In this document: positions 8,574 to 17,642 of the stretch, piece by piece | Position numbering within the stretch: position 1 is the first letter of the stretch | Layout: every line of letters begins with the position of its first letter | Source: Nonomuraea fuscirosea | Lineage (GTDB): Bacteria > Actinomycetota > Actinomycetes > Streptosporangiales > Streptosporangiaceae | Length of the DNA: 64,000 nucleotides | Assembly: GCF_003001935.1 (NCBI RefSeq) | Contig: NZ_PVNG01000001.1 | Coordinates: 434,001-498,000 of the forward strand | Direction of reading: 5' to 3' | Made by a program: the position numbers and the translations under genes | Notes under the pieces: model-generated | Told to the model about the DNA's origin: nothing | Databases searched by the model: none | What the model saw: the letters and a program-made list of their open reading frames with translations, nothing else

Positions 8574-8687
8574 GGGCGCCGTCAGCCGGCGCCCTGCCGG
8601 TCCGCGCCCGTGGCTCGGGCGCGGAGGGTCCGCGTGGCCCTCCGGGATTTCCGTTACCGCCCGATCTCGCTGGGCGGCCCGGAGGGC
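8574..8687 (-). promoter_or_regulatory. Structured 5' leader of the wall hydrolase gene
   Basis: Read on the minus strand, a 10-bp stem (8687-8678 with 8646-8637, arms GCCCTCCGGG/CCCGGAGGGC) encloses a 6-bp stem-loop (8677-8672 with 8662-8657) and a 10-nt one-sided bulge. It is followed by a perfect 8-bp hairpin at 8594-8574 (GGGCGCCG loop GCTGA), ending 32 nt before the start codon. Neither arm set is followed by a U-tract. Wall hydrolase genes in actinomycetes often carry c-di-AMP riboswitches, but I cannot fit that consensus here. The rest of the 335-bp gap to the next gene holds nothing I can name. Confidence 0.45.
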
Positions 8688-8877
8688 ACCGCGACGTGTC
8701 CTCTAGCACGATTCCTATTACGCGCTGTCACCGCGGTTCACGGATGGGGACACGCGAAGGACAGGTGTTTGTGTGATCGTTGCCGATAAAAGGTCCTCTC
8801 GCTGGAGCGGGATTGCCCGGTTCGCCGCCTGCCTGGGCGGGCCTTGCCGGAAAACGCGATCAAACCTGGGGTTTGGG

Positions 8878-9276
8878 TCAGTACCAACCGTGGGATTGGA
8901 AGTGCCCCCAGGCGCGACACGGCGAGGAGTAACGCTGCTTGATGTAGGACAGACCCCACTTGATCTGGGTGCGGGGGTTGGTCCGCCAGTCGCTGCCGGC
9001 CGAGGCCATCTTGTGCCCGGGGAGCGCCTGCGGGATGCCGTAGGCGCCCGACGAGCGGTTGCCGGCGCGGTGGTTCCATCCGCTCTCTCTGTGCCAGAGG
9101 CTCACCAGGCACCCGAACTGGGCCAGGCTCCAGCCGCGCGCGGCCACCAGGGGCCGGGCGATGGACTTGTTCTTGCCGCTGGTCTGGGAGCTCTGCGCCT
9201 GTGCGGCCGAGGCGCCGCCCGCCGCCACCAGGGTGGCGGTCAGGACCAGGACGCCGGTACGGCGGAGCATGGGCAT
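8878..9276 (-). CDS. Secreted SLT/lysozyme-fold wall hydrolase (paralogue)
   Basis: A 132-residue precursor with signal peptide (about residues 1-27, ending AQA-QS) and the same mature layout as its neighbour: LVSLWHRESGWNHRAGN with the catalytic Glu, RSSGAYGIPQALPGHKM, TQIKWGLSYIKQRY, and the ending WGHFQSHGWY. The two proteins are recognisably the product of a tandem duplication, differing mainly in signal peptide and linker. AAAGGGA lies 7 nt before the ATG. Expected role is peptidoglycan cleavage at the cell surface. The 188-bp region to the divergent peroxidase gene is markedly AT-rich (for example GATATATACC) and must hold the promoters of both genes. Confidence 0.88.
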   Translation of the reverse strand: MPMLRRTGVLVLTATLVAAGGASAAQAQSSQTSGKNKSIARPLVAARGWSLAQFGCLVSLWHRESGWNHRAGNRSSGAYGIPQALPGHKMASAGSDWRTNPRTQIKWGLSYIKQRYSSPCRAWGHFQSHGWY

Positions 9277-9464
9277 GCGGGTTCCCTTTCGAGGGGGTTC
9301 ATGGACCGCAGCACAGTGCCCGACTGGTTCCCTTTACAGCGAATTGACCATGAAAAGGTGGATCGTCAGTAAAGATCTCGATATATACCTTTTTCTGGGG
9401 GTTGGTGGCGAGATTGAGGACTGCGTCACATTTATCGTCCTGACTCGTTCTGTAGGGTCACACC

Positions 9465-9950
9465 ATGAGCCTCAGCGACATCCCGCTCCGCACCCTCGCG
9501 GACGCCCCAACGACGTTGGCGGAACTGACGGGCGGCAAGCCCGCCCTGATCGTCAACGTGGCCTCGAAATGCGGCCTCACGCCCCAGTACGGCGGGCTGG
9601 TGCAGCTCCAGCGGCAGTACGGCCCCCGCGGCTTCACCGTCATCGGCATGCCGTGCAACCAGTTCGCCGGCCAGGAGCCGGGCTCGGCCGAGGAGATCGA
9701 GCAGTTCTGCGCCACCACGTACGGCGTGGACTTCCCGCTCCTGGAGAAGGCCGAGGTCAACGGGCCCGGCCGGCACCCGCTCTACGCCGAGCTGACCCAG
9801 GCCGCCGACGAGCAGGGCGAGGCCGGCGACATCCAGTGGAACTTCGAGAAGTTCCTGGTGGACGGCGACGGCCGGGTCGTGGCCCGCTTCCGCCCCCGCA
9901 CCACCCCCGAGGACCCCGCGGTCACCGGAGCCATCGAAAAGCTCCTCTGA
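9465..9950 (+). CDS. Glutathione peroxidase family thiol peroxidase
   Basis: A 161-residue cytosolic thioredoxin-fold peroxidase. Peroxidatic Cys36 is in NVASKCGLTPQY, followed by the family motifs GMPCNQFAGQEPG (with a further Cys) and WNFEKFLVDGDG. Length is normal for bacterial Gpx/BsaA proteins. Because actinomycetes use mycothiol rather than glutathione, the reductant is probably thioredoxin or mycoredoxin (known for the family; not visible here). The start has no ribosome site, but TAGGGT at 9453-9458 is 6 nt upstream of ATG, fitting a leaderless transcript. Role: reduction of hydrogen peroxide or lipid peroxides. Confidence 0.93.
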   Translation: MSLSDIPLRTLADAPTTLAELTGGKPALIVNVASKCGLTPQYGGLVQLQRQYGPRGFTVIGMPCNQFAGQEPGSAEEIEQFCATTYGVDFPLLEKAEVNGPGRHPLYAELTQAADEQGEAGDIQWNFEKFLVDGDGRVVARFRPRTTPEDPAVTGAIEKLL

Positions 9951-9988
9951 CGGCGAACGACCCCATGCGACCGGGTTGCTCGGCCGCG

Positions 9989-10864
9989 CTACTCGGCGGT
10001 GTGCGCGAGGACGGCCGTGGCCAGTTCCTCGTGCACCTCCGGGGGCAGCGTGTGCCCCATGCCGTCGATCATCAGCAGCCGCGCCCCCGGGATCTCCTTC
10101 GCGATGAGCGCGCCGTGCCCCGGCTTGGCCGGCTCGTGGGTGCCCTCGACGACCAGCGTGGGCGCCTTGATCCGGCCCAGCACGCCCACCGGCTCGAAGT
10201 CCGGCCTGGCCGCCGCCGCCAGGCGATGGTTGGCCACGGCGTCCAGGTCGCGGGCCCGGTCGTAGATCCGCTCCTGGAGCCGGCGGGCGGCGTCCTCGTC
10301 GAACGGCAGCGCCGTGCCGTGCAGCACCCGCTGCTCGGCGATCATGACCTCGATGCGCTCCCTGCGGTCCTGAGGCGGCGGCGCGGCGATCAGCTCACGG
10401 AAGAAGGCGGTGAACTCCGGCGCGGGCTCGGGCAGGCTGCCCTCCGGTTGCGGCTGTCCCATCAGCGCCCGCATGATCACCATGCCCTCGCCGCCGCCGA
10501 GCGGTGAGGAGCCGATGACGGTGAGCGTCCGCACCCGTTCCGGCCGCTCCACCGCGATCAGCTGGCCGAGCAGCCCGCCCGCCGAGTGACAGACCAGGTG
10601 CGCGCTCTCCAGCCCGTGCGCGTCCATCACTCGCAGCACGTCGTCCTTGATGTCCTCCCACGTGTACGGGTTCGCGGCGAAGTCGACGGTGCCGGACCGG
10701 CCGGTGTCGCGGTGGTCGTACCGGATCACCCGGCGCCCGCCCGCGGTCAGCCTGCCGACGAACTCGTCCGGCCACAGGATCCCCTGCGACATCGACCCCA
10801 TGATCAGCAGGATCGGCGCGTCGGTGGCGGCGCCGAACTCTTCACTCCAGATATCGATATGCAT
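9989..10864 (-). CDS. Alpha/beta hydrolase
   Basis: A 291-residue alpha/beta hydrolase. The oxyanion-hole strand motif is LLIMGSMSQ, the nucleophile elbow is VCHSAGG (Cys replaces the usual first Gly of GxSxG), and the catalytic His lies in GMGHTLP near the C-terminus with an acidic residue in VVEGTHEP. The ATG lies 2 bp after the TGA of the LuxR regulator gene, so translation is coupled and the two form an operon. A longer in-frame reading upstream runs antisense-like through the regulator gene and is not protein-like. Substrate unknown; related proteins include esterases, epoxide hydrolases and dienelactone-type enzymes. Confidence 0.88.
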   Translation of the reverse strand: MHIDIWSEEFGAATDAPILLIMGSMSQGILWPDEFVGRLTAGGRRVIRYDHRDTGRSGTVDFAANPYTWEDIKDDVLRVMDAHGLESAHLVCHSAGGLLGQLIAVERPERVRTLTVIGSSPLGGGEGMVIMRALMGQPQPEGSLPEPAPEFTAFFRELIAAPPPQDRRERIEVMIAEQRVLHGTALPFDEDAARRLQERIYDRARDLDAVANHRLAAAARPDFEPVGVLGRIKAPTLVVEGTHEPAKPGHGALIAKEIPGARLLMIDGMGHTLPPEVHEELATAVLAHTAE

Positions 10865-10866
10865 GC

Positions 10867-13713
10867 TCAAAGCATGTCCTGCCGGGCCGTGCCCGCCTTC
10901 CGTAGAACTACCAGCCGCGCCAGTTCCGTACGGGTGGTGATGCCCAGCTTCGGATAGATCTTGTACAGGTGGTACTCGACCGTGCGCGGGCTGAGGAACA
11001 GCCGCGCGGCGATCTCCTTGCTGGACAGGCCGTCGGCGACCAGCCCGGCGATGCGCAGCTCCTGCGGCGTCAGCGTGTCGAGCAGCGGCCCCGGCGCGGG
11101 CTCGGCGCTCTCGCCCGCCGCGCGCAGCTCGCCCTGCGCGCGCCGCGCCCACGGCCGCGCCCCCGCCGCCTCGAACGTCTCCATCGCCGCCCTCAGCCGG
11201 GGCCGCGCCTCGCCTGGACGGTACGCCCGGCGCAGCCGCTCGCCCAGCAACAGCCCGGTCCTGGCCGCCTCGAACGGGTTGGCGTGCAGCCGCAGCGCCT
11301 CCTCGAACCCGCCGGCGTCGTCCTCGACCAGGGCGTGACAGCGGGCCAGCAGCGCGCGCGACTCGTCGGTGCGGGCGTGCGCCGACCGTCGCCCGTACGC
11401 CTCCAGCGCCGCCCGCGCGGCCCGCGTGTCGCCCGCGCCCACGGCGGCCTCGATCCGGTCCGGCGCCGACCGCCACACCACCGCCGGGTGCCCGGCGCCC
11501 GGACCCGCCTGCGCCATCGCGGTGAACCGGTCGTGCGCCGCGGCGAACCGGCCCAGCCCCAGCTCCAGCATGGCCAGCGCGTACGCGGCCACCCCGACGC
11601 GCAGCCCCACCCGGTGCGGCACGGCGATGGCCAGCGCCTCCCGCGCCAGCCGCCCGCAGGTTTCCTCCTCACCGCGCAGCGCCGCCAGCACCGCCAGGTT
11701 GGCCAGGTGCGCGGCCACCGTGTTGCCGTAACCGGCCTCGCGGGCCAGCTCCAGCCCCTCCTCCGAGATGGCCTGACTCTCCGCCAGCCGCCCGGAGATC
11801 CGCTCGCCGGTGGCCACGAACTCCAGCACCACCGGCAGTTGCCCGGCCATCCCCGACACCCTGGCCACCCGCCCGGCCCGCCCGGCCAGCTCGGCCGACA
11901 GATCCGCCTCACCCAACTGACTGGCCGCCGCCGTAGCCCACAGAAACTCAGCCGCCTCCGTCAGCTCCCCGACCCGCTCCAACGCCCGAACAAGCAGCCC
12001 GTGCCCCCCGCCGTCAGCCCCGTCGCCGGACAACATCAGGCCGATGCCCACGAGCACGTCACGCAGGAAACCCTCCGGATGGGCCGCCGCCCGGCCGCCG
12101 AACCGGATCATGGCCTCGGTGTCGCCGACGTACGAGGCAGCCTCCATCGCGTCGGCCAGCATGCTCAGGCTTTCACCCGCGGACAGGATCCGCACGGCCT
12201 CGGCGGCGCTGCCGGAGTTCAGCTCGAACCTGCCGCGCAACTGGTCGATCTCGGCCGCCGTCACGGGATCGGAACCGGCCCGTTCGCGAGCCTCGGCCAG
12301 CAGCGACCCGGCCTGCCCAGGACGACCACCGAGCCAGGCCGCAACGGCGGCGTCCTTCAGCCTGGCCGCCCTGCTCACCGGATCGGGAGTCAGCTCGGCG
12401 GCCCGCGCCAGCGCGGTGGCCGCGTCACCATAGCCACCCCGCTCGCGAGCCCGCACGGCGGTAGCGGCCAGCGCCGCGGCCACCTCCTCGTCCTGTCCGA
12501 GCGCAGCCGCCGCCAGATGCCAGGCACGCCGATCACCCTCACACAGCCCGCCCAGCACCGCGTGCGCCGCACGCCGGTCAGCGGGTGCCGCCGCCTCGTG
12601 CACAGCCGACCGGATCAACGGATGCCGAAACCGCACGCCCGCACCGGGCACCAACACCAGCCCAGCCGCCTCCAGCTCATGCAAGGCAGCCCGGCCCGCG
12701 TCGGTCGAAGAGCCGGTCAGGACGGGAGCGCGGTCGTGCGATTCAGCACGCCCTGCGTCGGCCGCAGAGCCACCCGGGGCACGGGCTGCGTCGCGCGGCT
12801 CGACGCGCCCCGAGTCCGTCGAAAGACCCATCCTGGCGGCGGCGCGGAGTACCAGGTCCAGATCGCCTTCGACGGCCGCCAGCAGGGCGACCTGACGAGC
12901 CTGGGGGGACAGCGCGGCCACCTGCTCGCCGAAGAGCTGGGCGCCGCCGGGCAGCGGATCCGGCAGTGGCTCGCGGCCGGCCAGCTGGGCGGGGCTCAGC
13001 AGCCGCACGATCTCACGCAAGGCCAGCGGGTTCCCACCGGTCAGCGCCGCCAGCTCCCGCACGACCCCCGCTTCGACCCCAACGCCGGCACTCGCACTGG
13101 CGCCCGAGCGCGTTGTCGCGGACGTGATGTCGGCGTTCAGGAGGGCGGTGGCTGCGTCGGGTGGGAGGCCGCCGAGGGTCAAGGATGGCAGGCCCTTGAC
13201 CGGCAGGGTGCCTCGTACGGACAGCAGCATCGCGATGCGTTCCGTGCTCAGGCGTCTGGCGGCGAAGAGCAGCGCGTCGGCGGAGGCTCGGTCCACCCAC
13301 TGGAAGTCGTCCACCACGCAGACCAGCCCGTCCGGTACGGACGCCTCCGCCAGCAGCGACAGCACTCCGGCCGCCAGCAGGAACCGGTCACCGGAGGCGG
13401 CTCCGGCCAGTCCGAGCGCCCCGCGCACCGCCTCCCGCTGCGGCTCCGGCAGCGCGTCCAGCAGCCCGCCCGCCGGGATCGTCACCGGGCGCAGGAGTTG
13501 GTGCAGGGTGGCGAAGGCGAGGTCGGATTCGGGTTCGGCGCCGGTCGCCCGGAGCACGCGCATCGAGCCGGCCCGCGTGGCCGCCAGGTCGAGCAGGGCT
13601 GTTTTGCCTACGCCCGCGTCGCCACGCAGCACCAGAGCCCCGCCCGCACCCCCGCGAGCCCGGCCGAGCAGGTCGTCGATGGCGGCGATCTCCGCCGATC
13701 TGCCGAAAAGCAC
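10867..13713 (-). CDS. LAL-type LuxR regulator with AAA/STAND ATPase domain
   Basis: A 948-residue transcription regulator of the large ATP-binding LuxR (LAL, MalT-like) class. Walker A GDAGVGKT is at about 32-39, Walker B VCVVDDFQWVD at about 135, a long TPR-like helical middle runs from about 380 to 870, and the C-terminal LuxR HTH (LTPQELRIAGLVADGLSSKEIAARLFLS) fills about 880-940. Such proteins integrate a ligand signal and ATP state and activate catabolic or antibiotic genes. It starts at GTG 13713 with TACAGT about 8 nt upstream. The coupled downstream alpha/beta hydrolase is the likeliest direct partner. Near residues 315-345 a short degenerate duplication (DSGRVEPRDAARAP and DAGRAESHDRAP) interrupts the fold. 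Confidence 0.93.
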   Translation of the reverse strand: MLFGRSAEIAAIDDLLGRARGGAGGALVLRGDAGVGKTALLDLAATRAGSMRVLRATGAEPESDLAFATLHQLLRPVTIPAGGLLDALPEPQREAVRGALGLAGAASGDRFLLAAGVLSLLAEASVPDGLVCVVDDFQWVDRASADALLFAARRLSTERIAMLLSVRGTLPVKGLPSLTLGGLPPDAATALLNADITSATTRSGASASAGVGVEAGVVRELAALTGGNPLALREIVRLLSPAQLAGREPLPDPLPGGAQLFGEQVAALSPQARQVALLAAVEGDLDLVLRAAARMGLSTDSGRVEPRDAARAPGGSAADAGRAESHDRAPVLTGSSTDAGRAALHELEAAGLVLVPGAGVRFRHPLIRSAVHEAAAPADRRAAHAVLGGLCEGDRRAWHLAAAALGQDEEVAAALAATAVRARERGGYGDAATALARAAELTPDPVSRAARLKDAAVAAWLGGRPGQAGSLLAEARERAGSDPVTAAEIDQLRGRFELNSGSAAEAVRILSAGESLSMLADAMEAASYVGDTEAMIRFGGRAAAHPEGFLRDVLVGIGLMLSGDGADGGGHGLLVRALERVGELTEAAEFLWATAAASQLGEADLSAELAGRAGRVARVSGMAGQLPVVLEFVATGERISGRLAESQAISEEGLELAREAGYGNTVAAHLANLAVLAALRGEEETCGRLAREALAIAVPHRVGLRVGVAAYALAMLELGLGRFAAAHDRFTAMAQAGPGAGHPAVVWRSAPDRIEAAVGAGDTRAARAALEAYGRRSAHARTDESRALLARCHALVEDDAGGFEEALRLHANPFEAARTGLLLGERLRRAYRPGEARPRLRAAMETFEAAGARPWARRAQGELRAAGESAEPAPGPLLDTLTPQELRIAGLVADGLSSKEIAARLFLSPRTVEYHLYKIYPKLGITTRTELARLVVLRKAGTARQDML

Positions 13714-13853
13714 AATGGCCGACTGTATCCCTGTCTAGACACCTACTTCACACAGTAGTGGTACGAACGCGGTACGCCACCTTATCGGCTGGGTATCGAA
13801 ACGAGGTTGCGGATGGCACCGCATCGAGACTCACGTCCCGCAGGGAGCGCGCT

Positions 13854-14999
13854 ATGACGACCAATCCTTACTCCGGATCGCCCTTCAGCTACGTCGCGGA
13901 ACCCCCCGTGTCGCCGTACGCGATCGTGGAGCTGATGCCCGGCGTGCGCAACTTGTGCGAATACGTCCGGCTGGAGCCGGGCGAGCGCGTGCTGTTGATG
14001 ATGGAGCACACCGTCGACCCCGTCGTCGTGCAGGCCATCGCCGCCGCGGCGGCGATGCGCGACGCCGACGTGCGCATCCTGTCGGTGCCGCCGTTCACCC
14101 CGGGCGGATGGGACAGGGAGGCGTGGCTGGGCATCGAGACGGCCGCCTTCCGCGAGGCCGACGTCGTGATCAGCGGCACCTGGTGGGGCGAGGTGCACAC
14201 GGCGCCGCTGTTCTTCGACCAGATCAAGTCCCGCTCCGCCCGCTTCCTGTCCCTGCACATGACCGCCACGGCCGGCGCGCTGATGACCGGCGGCCGGCTG
14301 CCCGCCGAGGTCTTCTACGCACTGTTGCGGCGGGCCCTGCGCCAGTTGTCCCGCGCCTCCTCGATCCGGGTGACGTCGCCGCGCGGGACGGACGTGACGT
14401 TCTCCGGGCTGACCTTCGACCCCGACCCCGGCGCGCTGCGGCCGGGCGACTGGCGGCCCTTCCCGTACGGCGGCGCCAACTTCTGGCCGACCGAGACCGA
14501 GGGCGTGCTCGTCGTCGAGGACTCCACCGTCACCGGCGTGCCCGAGGAGCCGCTGCGCGTCACGCTGGAGGGCAACCTGGTCCGCAAGATCGAGGGCGGG
14601 GCCGCCGCCGAGCAGCTGCGCAGGTACGCGCCGGGCGGCTTCTACATGCGGCACGGCCTGTTCGGGCTGAACCCGAAGGTCCGGCTGGCCGGCGGTACGC
14701 AGTTCGAGCGGGAGAAGCACGCGGGGGCCTTCTACTGCGGCCTCGACGGCCTGACCGACGGGGTGCCGGTCACCACGGGGCCCGGTTTCGCCCACTGCGA
14801 CTGCCAGGTGGACCGGCCGACCGTGGTGGTGGACGGGGAGGTGTTCGTCGAGGAGGGGCGGCTGCTGATGCTGGACGAGCCGGAGATCAGGGAGGTGGCG
14901 GCGCGGTTCGGCCCGCCGGAGGTGATCCTCGACGACAACCCCGTAATGATTCTCCCGCGCCGCTACTCCGGTGCGGGAGAACGCCCCGCAGAAGGGTGA
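13854..14999 (+). CDS. M29 aminopeptidase / NicX-like metalloenzyme
   Basis: A 381-residue protein that I place, with moderate certainty, in the superfamily that joins M29 leucyl aminopeptidases (aminopeptidase T) and the NicX-type ring-opening dioxygenase. Visible hallmarks are the early LEPGERVLLMMEHTVDPVVVQAIAAAA stretch (split here into a Rossmann-like start), a central EGNLVRKIEGG, and a C-terminal metal-type cluster with GPGFAHCDCQ. ATG 13854 has AGGGAG 8 nt upstream. It is monocistronic, divergent from the LuxR giant and convergent with the LacI gene, so its pathway is not given by context. Peptidase and dioxygenase activities are both open. Confidence 0.6.
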   Translation: MTTNPYSGSPFSYVAEPPVSPYAIVELMPGVRNLCEYVRLEPGERVLLMMEHTVDPVVVQAIAAAAAMRDADVRILSVPPFTPGGWDREAWLGIETAAFREADVVISGTWWGEVHTAPLFFDQIKSRSARFLSLHMTATAGALMTGGRLPAEVFYALLRRALRQLSRASSIRVTSPRGTDVTFSGLTFDPDPGALRPGDWRPFPYGGANFWPTETEGVLVVEDSTVTGVPEEPLRVTLEGNLVRKIEGGAAAEQLRRYAPGGFYMRHGLFGLNPKVRLAGGTQFEREKHAGAFYCGLDGLTDGVPVTTGPGFAHCDCQVDRPTVVVDGEVFVEEGRLLMLDEPEIREVAARFGPPEVILDDNPVMILPRRYSGAGERPAEG

Positions 15000-15057
15000 C
15001 GGCCCGCAGGAGGATGGCGGTCCGTCCGCTGGAGGATGTCGGCTGTGCGACGGCGGC

Positions 15058-16128
15058 TCACTGCCGGTGCGGGCCGCAGCTGCCCCTGATGATGAGCTCC
15101 GTGGGCAGCATCACCCCGCGCGGCCTGCGCCCCCCTGAGCGCAGCACCAGCTCGGCGGCCCGGTAGCCCATGTCGCGGCCCGGCTGGGCGATCACCGTCA
15201 GGGGCGGGGAGCACAGCTCGGCCCAGGGCACGTCGTCGTACATGACGAGTGAGATGTCGCGCGGCACCCGGAGGTCGAGCTCCCTGGCGGCCAGCACCGC
15301 CGCCTCCCCGAGGACGTTGCCCCCGGCGACGACCGCCGACAGGTCGGGGCGGCTCTGGAACAGGCCGGAGGCGGCGGCGTAGGCGGAGTCGCGGCTGCCG
15401 GTGGCGAAGACGACCAGTTCCTCGTCCACGGGCGCGCCCACGGCGGCCCCGAACGCCGCCGCCCGCCGGTCGTGCCCTGGGCCCCCGAGGAAGGCGATGC
15501 GCCGGTGGCCGAGGCCGCGCAGGTAGCGCACCGCCGTACGGATGCCCGCCCGGTCGTCGGCCACCACGGACGGCGCGTCGAGCGGGCGCGGCCGGGAGCC
15601 GGAGGACACGCCGTCGAGCAGCATGAGGTCGTTGACGGCTGTCGCGGCGGGGTCGTCGTCCTCGTCGGAGGAGGGGCGGGCGGGCAGGCGGTCGGCGAAG
15701 ACCACCGTCATGCCCGCGCGGATCGCGGGCGCCCAGGTGTCCTCGTCGCCCGACGGCACGGCGATGAGCCGGTCGACGCTCTGCTCCAGCAGCATCCCGA
15801 TCAGCTCGGACTCCTGCTCGGGGTCGCCGGCCGTGGAGCCGAGCACGACCGGCTCGCCGGCCGCGCGGGCGCAGGCCAGCACGCCCTCGGCGAGCTGCGC
15901 GTGGAAGGTGTCGGTGAGGTCGGGGACGAGCAGGCCCATGCCTCCGGTACGGCGCTGGCGCAGGTTGCGGCCGAGCGCGCTGGGGCGGTAGTCGAGCTGG
16001 GCGGCGACGGCCAGGACGCGCTCTCGCGTGCGCGGGCTGGCCGAGCCGCCGGACAGCACGCGGGACACGGTCGCGACGCCCACGCCGGCCGCCTCGGCCA
16101 CATCTTTGATCGTCGCGCGCTTGTCCAT
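15058..16128 (-). CDS. LacI family transcriptional repressor
   Basis: A 356-residue LacI/GalR regulator. The N-terminal HTH reads ATIKDVAEAAGVGVATVSRVLSG (split across residues 5-27), the hinge helix SALGRNLRQRR is at about 51-61, and the periplasmic-binding-like sugar domain covers the rest. A 30-residue acidic insertion (about 150-185, RPSSDEDDDPAATA and following) is unusual. The start codon lies inside an almost perfect LacI-type operator, so strong autorepression is likely. It is divergent from msiK, which carries a second matching operator just after its promoter; the inducer is probably a sugar or sugar phosphate (inference). Confidence 0.93.
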   Translation of the reverse strand: MDKRATIKDVAEAAGVGVATVSRVLSGGSASPRTRERVLAVAAQLDYRPSALGRNLRQRRTGGMGLLVPDLTDTFHAQLAEGVLACARAAGEPVVLGSTAGDPEQESELIGMLLEQSVDRLIAVPSGDEDTWAPAIRAGMTVVFADRLPARPSSDEDDDPAATAVNDLMLLDGVSSGSRPRPLDAPSVVADDRAGIRTAVRYLRGLGHRRIAFLGGPGHDRRAAAFGAAVGAPVDEELVVFATGSRDSAYAAASGLFQSRPDLSAVVAGGNVLGEAAVLAARELDLRVPRDISLVMYDDVPWAELCSPPLTVIAQPGRDMGYRAAELVLRSGGRRPRGVMLPTELIIRGSCGPHRQ

Positions 16129-16141
16129 GGAAACGATTCCA
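16128..16141. promoter_or_regulatory. LacI-type operator over the regulator's own start codon
   Basis: TGGAAACGATTCCA matches the LacI/CcpA-type consensus TGGAAACGTTTCCA at 13 of 14 positions and overlaps the start codon of the LacI gene. Binding would block its own transcription or early elongation. Confidence 0.8.
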
Positions 16142-16202
16142 TCATGCTTCCACGGAAACGGGAAGCCGCCAGGGCCGACAAAGGCTGGTCACGCTGTAAC
16201 CC

Positions 16203-16231
16203 TTGACACCGATGTCCGTTTCGGGTGAGAT
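16203..16231 (+). promoter_or_regulatory. Sigma-70-type promoter of msiK
   Basis: A perfect -35 box TTGACA (16203-16208) is separated by 17 bp from TGAGAT (16226-16231). The start codon lies 77 bp downstream, leaving room for an untranslated leader. Confidence 0.65.
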
Positions 16232-16234
16232 GCT

Positions 16235-16248
16235 TGAAAACGTATCCA
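16235..16248. promoter_or_regulatory. LacI-type operator just downstream of the msiK -10 box
   Basis: TGAAAACGTATCCA matches 12 of 14 consensus positions and begins 4 bp after the -10 box, a typical roadblock position at the transcription start. It is the partner of the site at 16128. Confidence 0.75.
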
Positions 16249-16307
16249 CGTTGGTGGGGACACGGTAACAACATCCGGGCTACCGCCCTGGAGCGCGAAG
16301 GAATGTC

Positions 16308-17522
<1,215 letters not shown>

Positions 17523-17550
17523 GTCCTCGCCGCTGACACCTGGTTCCCGG

Positions 17551-17617
17551 CCGCGGGCTCGCCCGCGGTCGCCCGGGCCCCCACCGCGACCCCCTCCCGC
17601 GGCGGGGGCCCTTTTTT
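17551..17617 (+). terminator. Tandem hairpins with U-tract after msiK
   Basis: CCGCGGGC/GCCCGCGG (17551-17558 with 17561-17568) is followed by GGGCCCCC/GGGGGCCC (17575-17582 with 17604-17611) and six T at 17612-17617, a strong intrinsic terminator for msiK. Confidence 0.85.
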
Positions 17618-17642
17618 CACGCACGAACGATCGGGTACGGGG

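Noticed and set aside
8574..8687. c-di-AMP (ydaO/yuaA) riboswitch
   Set aside because: The conserved GGGGAACC and GGGGUGAAUC-type blocks cannot be found in the correct order on the minus strand.
10865..11476. Upstream extension of the alpha/beta hydrolase frame into the LuxR gene
   Set aside because: The extended residues are Ala/Gly/Arg noise, whereas the ATG at 10864 is followed by a normal hydrolase N-terminus and lies 2 bp after the LuxR stop.
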